The position numbers were made by a program, and so were the translations under genes. Positions 22,371-34,160 of a stretch of 64,000 nucleotides of DNA are shown here, piece by piece. Within the stretch, counting starts at the first letter, position 1; every line of letters begins with the position of its first letter. The stretch spans positions 123,039,879-123,103,878 of the forward strand of contig NC_072896.1 of NCBI RefSeq assembly GCF_027943255.1, written 5' to 3'. The notes under the pieces were generated by a model, which saw nothing but the letters and a program-made list of their open reading frames with translations, made no database searches and was not told the origin of the DNA. Origin of the DNA: Anastrepha obliqua (lineage: Eukaryota > Arthropoda > Insecta > Diptera > Tephritidae).

Positions 22371-23107
22371 TACCTATGAAATGATACTTTTTTTCAATTT
22401 CAAACGTTTATTAACAAAAAATGGTTACAAATTTAATCTTCAAAATAAAAGCCATCTCTAGCGACACATTTTTCCCATCTCTCAGGCAATTTATGCATGC
22501 CACGTCAAAAAAATTGGCCGTCTTTGGCCGCAAACCAATCATCGAGCCATTTTTTGGCTTTTTCGTGAGAATTGAAGAGCTGCTCGGAAAGTGCGTGGCC
22601 CATCGATACAAACAAATGATAATCGGAAGGCGCCAAGTCTGGTGAGTAAGCCGCATGCACCAGCGGTTCCCAGACGTATGTACGTTTCCACCAATTTCCG
22701 GGTCGCTCTTGTTCGATGTGGCGGTGCATTGTCATCAGAAAAACACACACAGCATTGCCTTGCGGCCGAAGCGATTTGGTTTGGCCGTTGTTTTTGGCTT
22801 GTGGCCAGGCAGACCATACGATCGTTTACGCTTGGGATTGAAGACATACACCCACTTTTCATAACCTTTCGACGCAAAAAAGACTTCGTTTGGAACCGGG
22901 AGAGCAGCATTTCACAAGTGGTTTCACGATTTCCGCAAATCGTAGTTTAAAGGCATGAAATTCGACATTTTTAAGAGCGACAAAAATGATTTGATGAACT
23001 GAATATTTTTGACAGATGACAGACGAAAAAAACAGTACAGTTGGGAAGGTTCAAAAATATTCCTCGCGACATCTATGGACTAATAGCTGAAAGTCTCACT
23101 TCATAGG
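22371..23107 (-). mobile_element. mariner element (mauritiana-type), internally deleted
   Basis: About 735 bp against the usual 1.3 kb. The left end reads CCTATGAAATGATACTTT and the reverse complement of the right end reads CCTATGAAGTGAGACTTT, which supports inverted ends at 22373 and 23107. TA occurs at the left border; the right border reads TTTATA. The transposase on the minus strand (22405-22960) is missing a middle section. The element lies at the edge of an AT-rich repeat. Confidence 0.78.
22405..22960 (-). pseudogene. mariner transposase with internal deletion and frameshifts
   Basis: Minus strand, read across frames: CEMLLSRFQTKSFLR, then KGYEKWVYVFNPKRKRSYG and LPGHKPKTTAKPNRFG, MLCVF, then directly DDNAPPHRTRATRKLVET and HAAYSPDLAPSDYHLF, MGHALSEQLFNSHEK and WLDDWFAAKD. 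This is the mariner order with the segment between the MLC block and the second catalytic Asp deleted. In the first catalytic site the usual GDEKW reads GYEKW, so Asp is lost. A +1 frameshift lies before HAAYSPD. The second-to-third Asp spacing is about 34 if corrected for the indel. The HAAYSPD and WFAAKD wording places it with mauritiana/Mos1-like elements, by recollection. Confidence 0.82.
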
Positions 23108-24861
23108 TTTATACCGTATGATGCCTTTTTCCATAAAAAAATTTTTGAGCATAATTTATATGAAAGAAATGCACAACAAAAAAAAAATTAAAAGTGTTCA
23201 TAATTTCGAACTTTTTAATCAGAGTATTCAAAAAAGATTTGCGATTTTTCTTTGCTTTACTAAAGAAAATACGGAGACCAAAAGGATAGTTTATATGTGA
23301 CTGAATTGGCTTAGTATTGGTCTCATCCTTTCTTCTCTGCTTAATCTTTGAGTATAAAACGATGCTCTTGCTTGGCTCCTCCCAAATGAAAATTATGCAG
23401 CTTAGGAAGCCCTGCGCTCCTGCTTCCTTCCTTAAACCCTTAGAAATTCTGTAAAAATTGCCTTCGTGGATTGCATAATTTAAACCGTATTTAACCCCAT
23501 GAAACAAAACTGGGCACAGAAATCGACAATCTAACTGCAGAACGGCTACGTGTCCAAAGTTAAAAGCAAAAAACACAGAAAATCGATGAATAAGTAAATC
23601 CAACATTGAGTTCTTATTAATTAAGAAATTAAATACACACCGATATGTTTGCACTTGTATATGTATGTATGTGTGTGCACTCGTGCTGACGAGAGTGAAG
23701 GGTGTGTTTTAACGACGTAATAGCTGCTTCCGCAGTGCTGACGGCCGGCTTGTTTGTTGTAGGAGGTCATGTCTTGGATAAATGAAGTGGGTGGAAAACA
23801 AGGAAGCATTTAAATTCTGCCATTCAATATTCCTTCGCTAACAATGGATGTGTAACAAAAATATATTGGCAACAAATTAGGTTAGAGCCTGAGTGGATTG
23901 CTATTTAAAGTGTTGGTAAATGGAAATCGAAGAGGAGTCGTGCAATGCTAAAAATAAAACGAAAGGTATACAGATAAAATAGTGCTGTCTATAATGAAAG
24001 CATTGTGAGGATATTAAAGAATTTGGCTTTAAGAGTGCGGCCGGCTGGAAGAGATATTATAGGTAGTAGAAATAGGTATTAAATTATAAGTAAGTGGGTC
24101 GGATTTTACTTAAACTTAATGAATTTCATACTATTTTGTTAATTTAGTTGTAGTACAAGGCCTTTTAGTAGTAAATAGCTGATGTTTGTGACTTCAACTG
24201 AGTGGCTTAAAACGTGATGTATCTCGAGTTTGTAGACGAAAAATGGATTTACAATAAAAAATTAATAAAATTATAATTTTTTTTGTGCTATTATTTAAAT
24301 GGTGGAATAAAAAAACCTCAAGTTACCAGGGTGTTCCACTTAATTCTTGTTTTATTTTAACATCAAACTGTTCTTGTCTACCTTTACTTGCCTTTCTACG
24401 GCAGCTCCTTCTTAATCTTATGGATCTTAAAAATGCCGAGTAGACTCGCACGCCGTACCCAACTGTTGCTTCGTGACTCACGAAATAAAATTATTATTAT
24501 AAATTTAAAATATTTTAAAGCACAAAATTGGTTTTTATAAAATATATTTCAAAATTTTGTTTGATGCTCCATCAGGTTGACGGTCAACTGGTAAATATAT
24601 ATAAATTATTGCGATTCTTGATGTAAAAGCAAGCAAAATATCTTGCAAGACAAAACTAATTCTGTGGTCATCAACAGCTACAAAAATTTAGCTGCTTACC
24701 AGAATTCAGGTTTTTCCTTTGACGTACTAGATATTGCGCTTACGTTGAGATCTTTTAATCTATTTTAAAAATATTTCCTGAAATGTAAGTAAACAGATAA
24801 TCACATTTCTTCATCCAAACCCAGTTCTTTTATTAAACTTGAGACAGAACTGAGTTTGGCT
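23108..24861. other. No recognised gene
   Basis: Holds a 181-codon minus-strand open frame (23109-23654) with no known motif and strongly AT-driven composition. A TATGTATGTATGTGTGTG run lies near 23659. Otherwise I see ordinary A+T-rich sequence. Confidence 0.45.
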
Positions 24862-25410
24862 GAGCGTATACGTCCTTCTTCTTGCTGCAACTGGCCGAGA
24901 TGCCTCAACCTTCTCCGCGCTATAGCGTTGCATTCAGGCACAAGGTGTAGTGGAGTCTCCGCTGATTGGCAGTAGAACTAACCAGAGTCAGTGGACCATA
25001 TCCCAACCCTGTGTAGAGCACTATGCAATTTGCGTCCGTAGGGAGGGTTACGAGTTTTCTAAACTTCTTTTGGTTGCACCCACCTAGTAAGGATTTCGCT
25101 TGGCCTGTCCAAATAGTTTTGGCTTTTCCTTGCTGGTCTTTTCCCATTGCAAGAAAGAGTTCAAATCTTATTAATAACTCTTCTCTCTAGCCAGTGCGTC
25201 GGCTACACCTCTGTGTCCTGGACTCAAATTAGCCACATGCGGTTCTGCATTCCTAACAAAATCAGTTTCTCGATGCACTCAAGGATCGGTGAGGACTTAA
25301 CCTTACGGGATAACAAAGCCTTGAGCGCCACCTGCTTGTCGCTCAGAATCACAATTAGCTCTTCTGAACATTCTATTGCACTTCAATTGATCTCTGCATA
25401 TAGGCAGATG
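24862..25410 (-). pseudogene. RNase H and cysteine-knuckle tail of a non-LTR retrotransposon
   Basis: Minus strand, from the right: ELIVILSDKQVALKALLS, then SSPILECIEKLILLG and, after a frameshift, VPGHRGVADALAREKS, the last part of the RNase H core with a short deletion between HRG and ADALA. It continues as LLGGCNQKKFRKLVTL near 25080, a degenerate TGLGYGPL where TGH..L is expected, and ETPLHLVPECNAIARRRL near 24940, matching the H...C and ARRRL end of the tail. The first RNase H catalytic residues are missing. One stop and at least one frameshift. A 5'-truncated copy in the I/R1/LOA-type group, different in wording from the 10.4 kb fragment. Confidence 0.7.
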
Positions 25411-25439
25411 GGTAAAAGTAATTAATAAGAGCACAGGAA

Positions 25440-25660
25440 CTTATGGTCAAGTTTTGATAATTTTTTTGCTTCCCATTTAATTTTAATAATTTTTTTATGT
25501 AAATATAGTTCATTCTTCTTCAAACACAATATGAATTGAAGTTTAAAACGTTGTGCAAATTTCAAAATAATCCTAAAAATGTTCAGAAAGTTTCGCACTT
25601 TTTAATTAGAATCTTAAGACAAATTTTAGGTATGAAATTTTAGTCCAATAAAGGAGGAGT
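25440..25660. repeat. AT-rich dispersed repeat copy
   Basis: Order of blocks parallels 21990-22365: CATTTAATTTTAATAATTTT, then AAGTTTAAAACGTTGTGC, a run with TTTCGCACTTTTTAATTAG, and TTTTAGGTATGAAATTTTAG. Similarity is moderate and non-coding. Probably an old AT-rich interspersed element. Confidence 0.4.
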
Positions 25661-26559
25661 TTCAACTGGCTAAAAGGTAAAGTTAATTTTTCGAAATATT
25701 TTTCCAGTTGTCTAATGTATTTTTCTGATTCAACAATTGCTTGGACTTTTACATGAAAGAAATAGCCAAACCCCGTCCCCAAAAAATTTAGAAAAAAAAT
25801 AAACATAAAAATTCCATAAAACCAGCACGATTTCTGGTTGCTACAGCTACCTCATTTAAAAAAAGTATTTATAGACGATTTTTTGTGCAATCTGGATATT
25901 ATTATTTGTATGGTTAATTAGTTCTGCAGTTGAACCGAGAATATCTGTCGTCAGCAAGCGTTAGCTTGGACTAAGGGTAAATAGGAAATTGAGGAGCCAG
26001 TTGATCTCTCAATGAATCAAATCAATGCTCATCATGTACACATCCTACTGTATAGCTCACCCTAGTGAAGGTGGGGTAATCTCTGAATTATTTGAAAGAA
26101 AATTATTGCTGAAGGTTTGTAGAATTCGCACATTGACGATGGGGAGTGAGAAGCTACAATTCTAACTCGATTCATTGCGTTACCTGCTTTGAATCTGCCA
26201 AGGGACATAACAATCCGACTTTATGTTTAAATTGTAGAACGTTGATGCAGTTTATAGAGCTAAAAGAAGACCAGCTATATTTAAAAATCAAACAAACTCA
26301 ATCAATAAAACATTATTTACTTAAATTTTCAGCGTTTTATTGACATTTCAATTCCCTTTCAAAATTGAGACCCGGTCAAAAAATGGGTAGAAAACTTTTA
26401 TGAAACTACTATATTTTTCAGTAGGAATTTATCACATTTTAAATTGTATCCTGAAAGAGCCCACTTTTATCGATCTGCAAACTTAGTTAAATTAGTATTT
26501 TTCATTTATTTGATTATTTATTATTTTTTTAACTGTTTCACACCTGCGAGGTAAACTTT
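25661..26559. other. No recognised gene
   Basis: No coding or RNA feature. A possible decayed transposon end (ACCCGGTCAAAAAATGGG near 26370) may belong to the Tc1-like remnant to its right, but I could not find its partner. Confidence 0.4.
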
Positions 26560-27265
26560 CCATTAAATCGACACATCTCTTCACAGGGATAGAATTCCAC
26601 GCTCTCTGTACTCTTTGCCATAGCTCATTAATTTGCTCAATTTAACCTCAATATTATGCCACAGATTTTCTATTGGCTTTAAGTCGGGGCTCTGTACTGG
26701 GCAATCCAGAACTGCAATTTTTTCTTTAGAGTGGCAATTTTTCGTTACTTTTGCTGCATATTTGGGGTCGTTATAATGCATGCTAGTTAAGTTGTATGAA
26801 CCCAAAGGAATATCGCTCAAACGTATTTTGGAGATCATAGAGATACGCAAACTTATCCATATTTCCATTTATTCTCACCATTGGTCCACCTTCATTTCAA
26901 GAAAATTATCCACAAAATTTAGAGTTACCCCCCATCGTTGCTGCAAACGGGAATTCAGCTCTTTTTTCACCATTGACAACAGTATTCTCAACAGGACCAA
27001 TCATATTATTTCTAGTTTTGTTTGTAAGAAGTACTTTTTTCCAGAATTTCACGTCTTCTCTTTTTCTATGGTCATTTGCAAAAGGAAACGTGCCTTCCAT
27101 TTGTTTTTTCGATAGTAGCGATTTTTTTTCTGCTAGCACGCCCATACAATATATTTATCGCTCGAGCGCAGTTAAAGGGAATCGCCTACTTTTCTTAACG
27201 ACGGATTTGTGCTGCTTAGTTGTAATCTTCCGCCCAAGCGTCTTTCGAGTTTTCTTCCTTTAAAC
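26560..27265 (-). pseudogene. Tc1-like transposase remnant
   Basis: Minus strand, reading across frames from the right: KKTRKTLGRKITTKQHKSVV (DNA-binding domain, GR.RKTT motif), KFWKKVLLTNKTRNN where Tc1 proteins have W..VLWSDE, so the first catalytic Asp is lost, then GGPMVRINGNMDKF, and finally MHYNDPKYAAKVTKN, VQSPDLKPIENLWH. The second catalytic position, usually QQDNDPKH, reads MHYNDPKY with Asp replaced by Tyr. The last residue, Glu in PIENLW, is kept, which fits the DD34E group. Several frameshifts and stops. I could not define the inverted ends. An old inactive copy. Confidence 0.8.
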
Positions 27266-29500
27266 ATATTTTGGTCTGTACTAATAAATTTGATATCACT
27301 GTGTGTCATTTTATGAGAATATTTCAATATTTCTGCAGTATTCGTTTGTTCTGCTACTTTTTCGTAAAGACTTCAAATATTGTTGTTTTTCTTTTTTATG
27401 TGAGCAGCGAAGTTCTCTTCCCATTTTAGTGCACAATAACGGCTTTAAAGTAAATAACGATATTGAGGATTATAAGTAAAATGAATTTACAGAAAAAATG
27501 GATTTAACTATCTTAACCAATGATTGAAATAGAACTAAGTTATGCCGTTTTCCAACGCATTTCTAGTAAAACATGACAAAAAAACATTAATAAAGTTAGC
27601 GAGGCTTATTCTCCGATGTTACTCAGAAGTGATTCACAGCATAATATGGACATAAAAATATCTACGAATATCAGTTAATATTCTAAGAAATAAAAATTCG
27701 TATAGAGGACTCTATAAAAGGGATATTTCTCTGTCCATAGCTGAATATACAAGTGCTTGGGTATATAAAACAAGCATAGAACTTTTATTCATACTTTCGC
27801 CAATAATTAAACGCGTCAAATAGCTTACGCTAAGCTGGCTGATGTGGATGGGGATAAGAAAAAACTAGTAATAGAAATAATGAATATCCACGGCAGTAAT
27901 AATATGAATAACAGCAATTGCGGCTTATTATTACTATTAAATTGCGAATAGAAAACGAACAAAATGGATTTGCAAGGAGAATAAGAAATATGCAGACAAT
28001 ATTAGAAAATGATAACCAATTTCATCCTCTACCGAAACCAGGTCACAAAGAAGCAAACTAATTTAGAAACTGCCTCATTTTCAGGCAGGCACCCATCACG
28101 TGTCCGGCCTCATCTGTATCCATTACCAATGGGCATGGAGCGACAGCCGCCTATAATTATATGAAATTGCTATTAACAGAAAAATTGAGAAGAATTACCA
28201 AACTCATACTCACTTACTCGTACACGAATACAAAAAGCATGCACGCAATAGATAAGCTCACATATACTACACACAAACTTACATCTACTTGCCACATACT
28301 CACACATAAATGTCTAATAAGGATAATTGCTTGTATGTTTATTATTTATGTGATTAAAAGCGATTAGTTACCCCAAGCGGACAAACGAATGCGGTGGCTA
28401 ATAACTGTATGTATGTGTATGTATAAATGTCAAGACGCATGCATACATACTCGTGAAAATAGAATGAAGTATTGCGAGAATGGGCGAGCAAATAGCTAAG
28501 TGGTTGACACAAATGAAGACGTTGCGAATATGTGTGGGCATATGGGTGTATGTGTGCGTGTTTCTTACACCAAATATTGCGAAAATAACATAGTTCATAT
28601 TTAGTATTTGTTGCTGGCGACTTGTTTCGATAGCTGCGGGCGCGCATGTGTGTACGTGCATGACTTGCAGTTACTCATACGCCGTGTGGTGCTGAGCAAA
28701 TTAATTCGCAGAAAATTGCTAATATCAACGTGAAGAACGCGAATGGATAAAAAGCAGACTAGAACAATAAATAAGGGCAAACAGGGCAAAAGCCAGCGAG
28801 AGCTAAATTGTATTAAGTTGCTTTGCGGTAAAAAAAAAAATGTTTGTTTTGCTTTTGTTCTCATTTTTGTATTTCCCAACTGGAAGGCAGGCTGTTAGCC
28901 GCAACCGCAACTGCAGCCGCAATTTCCATCAGGAAGGCCCAGGAAGGCTATTCAAATTTGCAATTCAAATGCACAATTGTGTCTTTTTTCTGCCACTTGG
29001 TAACATTTGGCAGCGTTTTCGCTAAAATTTTTTTGTTTTTTTTTGTTTTTACTCTCTGCATAACTTTCTGCTTTACTCTACCATTCGGAAGGTAACTTGT
29101 GAAAAAGTGAATGTAATTTTTATTTTATGCGCGTATACATTTTTTTTCCATTGTAACGGCAGCAATGTTTGCAAGGCTTTAGAAAATAGGCGACTGTAGC
29201 GGCAAGGGAAGTGAGCTGAAAACCACCGCATAGACGAGGCAGAGTACCTGTTAGAACTTGTAAGCGACTTTGCGCCGGTGTTGAAAGCCAGCAGCATGAA
29301 GTTGCTTTAACTTTTGTGCTACTTTCACCTGGCAAAACACGTTGTTGCGCAAATGTGATAAATTTACGCTTTCCGGTTGTAACTTGAGAATTATTGCATT
29401 AAAGTTGTGCCTGAATGGTATGTGGATTTAAATGAAAGTCGATTACAATGGAATCGGTCTCATTGCCGTAACAGTTGCCTTTGAAGGCCAGGTCCAACGC
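27266..29500. other. No recognised gene
   Basis: Non-coding fly-like sequence with short CATA and GTATGTATGTG runs (for example about 28408-28422). Several frames near 28354-29335 are open in parallel and encode no known motif. Confidence 0.45.
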
Positions 29501-32126
29501 AACTCTTGCGTTTTTTGAGTAAACTCAAATATACCCACTACCATCATTCCTATCTAATTGCCATGACGCGCATACATAAAAATGTGTACACAAATACAAA
29601 GCCTACAATTTGCGCCATAATTCAGCGGCACACCGAACTAATCCTGATATTTGCGTAAATATTTTGGAGTAAAATGTCAACTAATGCTGCGTAGATAAGC
29701 GCGTGCAGATATACGAGTATGCATACATACATGCATGCTTTGTGGTGGCTATTTACATTTACTCTACAGCATTTCTAATTGCGAGTAGCGTATACGCCAT
29801 GTATGCCCAACTGAATGACAGGCAATTCTAACTATCAGTGTAGGCGCAACTAATCTGGTTATTGTTTAATTTTTGTTGTTCAATATGTTTGCAACAACTA
29901 ATTATATGAATTTCGGTTAAAGTGGATACAGTTCAGTTTTGCATATTTGGGCTTTTGTTTGTTGGTTTGCTGTGATTTTTTGCTATGATCTTTTTTGTTT
30001 TCAATTATTATAAAAATATGTCGAATGCCGGAATTTATATATACTTTTATAAAAAGAACTTCCACGGTAGAGAAGAAGGAAAAAGATTGCATTTAATTAA
30101 TGGGATGGCTCAAGTAAAACCAGTTAAACCTTAATTTGCTATGTAAAAAAAAAATTAATGAGGGTAATATGTTTTTAGTATTGACAGATCTTGTTTGACT
30201 TCAATCCATGAGCTTCTGATAGAATATGGAAAAAATACCTGAAAATAAGTTGACATTCAAAACATAAGCCAGGAGAGAGACTTTTGCGTTTCTTTACTAA
30301 AAAACTTATATTTTTGCATGAAAACACACATAATTACATGATCCACATTGAAACGAATTTGCTTCCGCTTTGTTTTTAGACTCTCAGAGCTCAATGTGTT
30401 ATGTTTTGCACTGTTTTTTTCTGCCAAATGACAGACTTCCGCACATCCTTGTTAAAGAGACAGTGCGCCTTGGTGTACACTGGGCTAAAAAGGGAACGAT
30501 TTATCGCAAACTTTCAATATGGAGCCTCTAAATGCCTTTTTTTCTATTTCCTTGAGAGCAGTTTATGGAAAACTATGTCGCAAAGAATTCTCGGTATTTT
30601 TAAACTCAGCCAAAAAATCCCTTGTATCCTAGTCTGTCACTTGTAAACACCAATTGCTTCAGTGCCGACTTGTCTGAGTATGCTATATGTTTGATCATTC
30701 GTGCAAGGGGAGTGCTCCTTAATCTAAATCCACCGCTTGTCCAGTTTGTAAATGGATGCCCCAGAAAATATTCAGCACGTCATTGGCAGGACAGGTCTAC
30801 ACAAATTTTCCTTGCGAGCATTTTGGTGAAAAGGTATTGGAACTCTTAAATATAAGCATGATTTTGATCGGTAGTGAATACGAAGCTCTGAATAAACTCT
30901 TAACTAGCTGCCTCAAATACAGTGAGCTTATTCTTAAGGAATTTTCTTAACCTGTTTGTATTGTTGCATCCCAGGATTAGCTTTTGAATAAGTAATGTTG
31001 AATAAACACACAAAAAAAAAATTACTATGTACCAAATTAATTGTATTATGCTATTGTAATTGCTTGAACTTAATATGAAATGAAGAAGATGAAATAACAA
31101 CAACAACACTCTAGTGGATTTGAAAATTTCTATTAAACGCTTCAAAAAGGGGAAAAAATAAAGTCACTCTTTTTTGGGTTTTTAATACAGTTTTCATATT
31201 ATTTTTTAACAACATTTGTTTTATAAAACTGACTTAAATGAATGAGACGACCTTAAGTTATACCTTGCAAACCACAAATTATCAAAAAGTTTATAGAGAA
31301 TTTTCTGAAGATGCATTTGCGGAAAGCTCAAAATTTTCATCAAAGTCCTAAAAGTGGGTTTCTGTTATTTATGCAAGAAATTATTAAACTTCGTATTTTC
31401 GCCCGCGTTGCCTCCTGTGTGCCAAAAGTTCTGTCTACGTTAAATAAAATAAAAATCATATCCAGCAGCTTAATTTGTTTTACAAATTGTCATATTGCCG
31501 CATTTGGTGTAGATTCACAGGGATTAGTTTAATTTCACATTTTTGCACATTTCTATTAATCTCAGTGCAATGAATTTCAGCAACATTAGATTAAATTCAA
31601 TTCATTCCATTTGACCACGAAAACAAAAACTAATAATAACAAATGAAACTTAATTAAATTTACATGCCAATATAGATTTGTTAGTTGATGCGGTTCCGCT
31701 GGCATATTTTGCTAAATATGCGCCAAATTAAGTGCACTTGGGAGGAAGGTTGCTGTGGAGATAAATAGATTTGAACAGTTTTGGCAACGAATATTGTTAA
31801 TGCGCTTGATTGCTGGGTGAGCTGGTTTGTAAGAGCTCAAATCAAATGCAGCAATGAATTTATTGAGTTCTAATAATAACTAAGTTTGCTTTTGTGGCAG
31901 AGATATGGAAAGGTATGGAATCTATGAATTCTAATTGTGTTGTCATACAATTGAAATTTAAAAATTTGAGTCCAGAAGCAGCAAGAGATTTGGTATCTCC
32001 TAAAACACTTAGGCTAAAAGGGGCATTGAATTTAAAATTCTGGAAAGAGAAAAGGTAGATAGTCAAGGAGGGAAGGAGAGAAGGAGAGAAGGAAAAATAT
32101 AGAATAGAATAGAGAAATAAAGGTAG
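29501..32126. other. No recognised gene; GGAGAGAA run near 32068
   Basis: Includes a GGAGGGAAGGAGAGAAGGAG purine run at about 32068-32093, immediately left of the retrotransposon tail. The 30.4-30.95 kb stretch has several open frames but no motif. A run of ACAACAACAAC lies near 31098. Confidence 0.45.
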
Positions 32127-32430
32127 CTATACCTGTAAGAATTTGCCAGATTCTTTGCTAAATCTGAAAATATCATCCACTTTGGGAGAACGAATTTTAC
32201 TTGTTCTCATAAGATCGAAACCAAAGTTTCGTAGCTTTACTCTAGCAAAGGCAGGACACTCAAAGAGAAAATGCACAGTGCTATTGGCCTCCTCTAAGCA
32301 AGGCAGGCAAATCGGGCTCTTAATGATTCCAATGGTGGTCATATGGGTAGTATCCTGTAATAATATAGACCATCTGCCGAAGTTTTTTTCTTCCAAGTTT
32401 TAAAAGAAAGTTCGACAGTTGTCTGTGCGG
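32127..32430 (-). pseudogene. Cysteine-knuckle tail of a non-LTR retrotransposon (copy A)
   Basis: The minus-strand frame from 32396 reads NFGRWSILLQDTTHM, GIIKSPICLPCLEEANST, VHFLFECPAFARVKLRNFG and ends in DDIFRFSKESGKFL. The CLPC...H....C pattern is the zinc-knuckle-like motif after RNase H in I/R1/LOA-type ORF2. RNase H itself is absent here. Wording differs clearly from the neighbouring tail at 32646-33119, so two different elements of the same orientation abut. Confidence 0.65.
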
Positions 32431-32639
32431 GCTGGTCACAAAACACTTTGCAGTTCTATAATTTTGATAATTCCATTCCCTTGAGCACCGCAGTGTCCTG
32501 GAACCGATGTAGGTTTAGGTTTAGGTTGAAGCGGATGTCTGTGGGACGCACTCAGGCTCATTGCCCATTGTGATGCCACGTGCGGAGCTTTCCCTATTTC
32601 TCCTAAAACCAGGGAGATCTTCCAATTCGTTAAAAAATT

Positions 32640-34030
32640 GTCTGCCTAGAATAGCAAATCTCCTCTGGATAGAGCAGGACAATGGCACAAAAGGTGCAAT
32701 ATTGTATCTTCCTCTTCCTCTTCCTCATCAAGACAACTTCTACAGAAGTCATGTGCTTGCACACCCATCCTTTGGGCGTGCCTACCTATTAAACAATGTC
32801 CCGTTATGACTGAAATCAGTGTGCTAAGACTGTGTTTATTTTGGCTTAGCAAAGATTCTGTGCGTTTAGCACTAAGAGTCGGCCACAGTTGATGGGCGAT
32901 TTTGCAGGTGGCTTCATTGCGCCATCTTTTGTTTGCTTTCCTTACGATTTCTTCATGGATAAGTAGTTTATATGTTTGCAAGGGTATCCCTATGTTATTG
33001 TCTATGTACTCAGCAGTCAACTTGGTGCCGAGTATCGCTGGTTCATCGGCTCTGCAGTTACCCTCAAGGTCACGATGGCCAGGAACCCATAATATCTTTA
33101 AGCGAAATGACTCAGCCATGTGCTCTCATGACTAAGAGATGTGCATTATTTCATGGCTACCTTGGAGGTTGTCGACTGTTTTGTGAGGGATTTTGTCGCC
33201 GCCTGGCTGTCAGTGAAAATGTAGATGTCATTTCCAGATATTGCATCACACTGTAGTGTCGGGGCTTTTATTATTGCCATTAGTTCTGCCTGAAAGACTC
33301 CACAGTAGTCGGGGAGCCGAAAACTGAAGAAGATCCTTATATGTTCGGAGTATACACCTCTGCCCACCCTGCCCTCGAGCTTTAAGCCATCTGTGTATAC
33401 ATGGATGGACTCGCTCTGTCTTACATCGTCCCGTTCCCACTCTTCATTTGAGGGTAGGATGGTCGTGAACGTTGTAATAGCAAGTGTGGACGGGAGTGCA
33501 TAGTCCAACAATCTGGGAATCTCCGAAGTGCCAGCCATGATTTCGCCGTGACCGTAATCCATGTTTGACCACTTACTTAGAGGGCTGGGCCTTATGGCCG
33601 CACAAGGCGTTATACAATATATTTTGCCTGGAGATCTACCGGAAGGAAGTTTAATGTCGCATATAATGCTTTCGATGGTGTAGTTGACAGCGCGCGAGTT
33701 ATGAGAACAGCTGATAGTCTTTGAACCTTGTCAAGCTTTTTGAAGTTGACACCCTTCTCCAGGACATTGCACCACATTACAATGCCTTAGTAGAGAATAG
33801 GACTAACCACTGCTGTGTACAGCCAGTGTATCATTCTGGGTTCCAGTCCCCATTTCTTTCCAATTAGCCTTCCGCAGGAGTACAACGCCATCATAGATTT
33901 GCGTACTCTATCTGCGACTGTGAGCCCCCAATTTCGTTTCCTATCCGGTACAAGTTCTAGATATTTCGCCTTTTCTGTTACTCCTCCTAGGAATATGTGT
34001 TTAAGAGCAGGTGTTTTATGTTTTCTGCTG
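32640..34030 (-). pseudogene. Non-LTR retrotransposon ORF2: RT thumb, RNase H and tail (copy B)
   Basis: Minus strand from the right. Near 34010-33620 it reads EKAKYLELVPDRKRNWG, MALYSCGRLIGKKWGL, MIHWLYTAVVSPILY, a TAA stop, and LSTTPSKALYATLNFLP, the end of a reverse transcriptase domain. Frame 33562-33146 gives the RNase H start: VYTDGLKLEGRVGRGVY, FQAELMAI, IFTDSQAATKSL. Frame 33119-32646 gives ILWVPGHRDLEGNCRADEPA, then TGHCLIGRHAQRMGV and CRSCLDEEEEEEDTILHL. All four RNase H acids are in place (TDG, AEL, TDS, ADE). The frame break between the RNase H halves is at about 33120-33146. The palm domain of the reverse transcriptase and everything upstream is missing. This is the longest retrotransposon remnant on the minus strand. 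Confidence 0.87.
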
Positions 34031-34039
34031 GAACCGATG

Positions 34040-34160
34040 TAAGTACAACTTTATTTTTTCTTGTCACAGAATTAAGCTTCTTTTTACATTCTGGAATAAT
34101 CTTTGAGGTTTGCTTTGCGTTCTCGAGAACCTTCAGTGAAGCCTGACTGTCACTAAAAAC
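34040..34160 (-). pseudogene. RNase H fragment of a second family, abutting copy B
   Basis: Minus strand VFSDSQASLKVLENAKQTSK followed by PECKKKLNSVTRKNKVVL. It closely resembles the 10368-10848 fragment (DSQAELKALENAKQTSKI). It stops at about 34040, just where the unrelated reverse transcriptase piece begins in the same orientation. Only about 40 codons remain. Confidence 0.72.

Noticed and set aside
23109..23654. 181-codon minus-strand open frame
   Set aside because: AT-driven composition (Phe, Lys, Asn, Ile rich), no recognisable motif, no neighbouring exon or splice signals that I could defend; its left end touches the mariner copy border.
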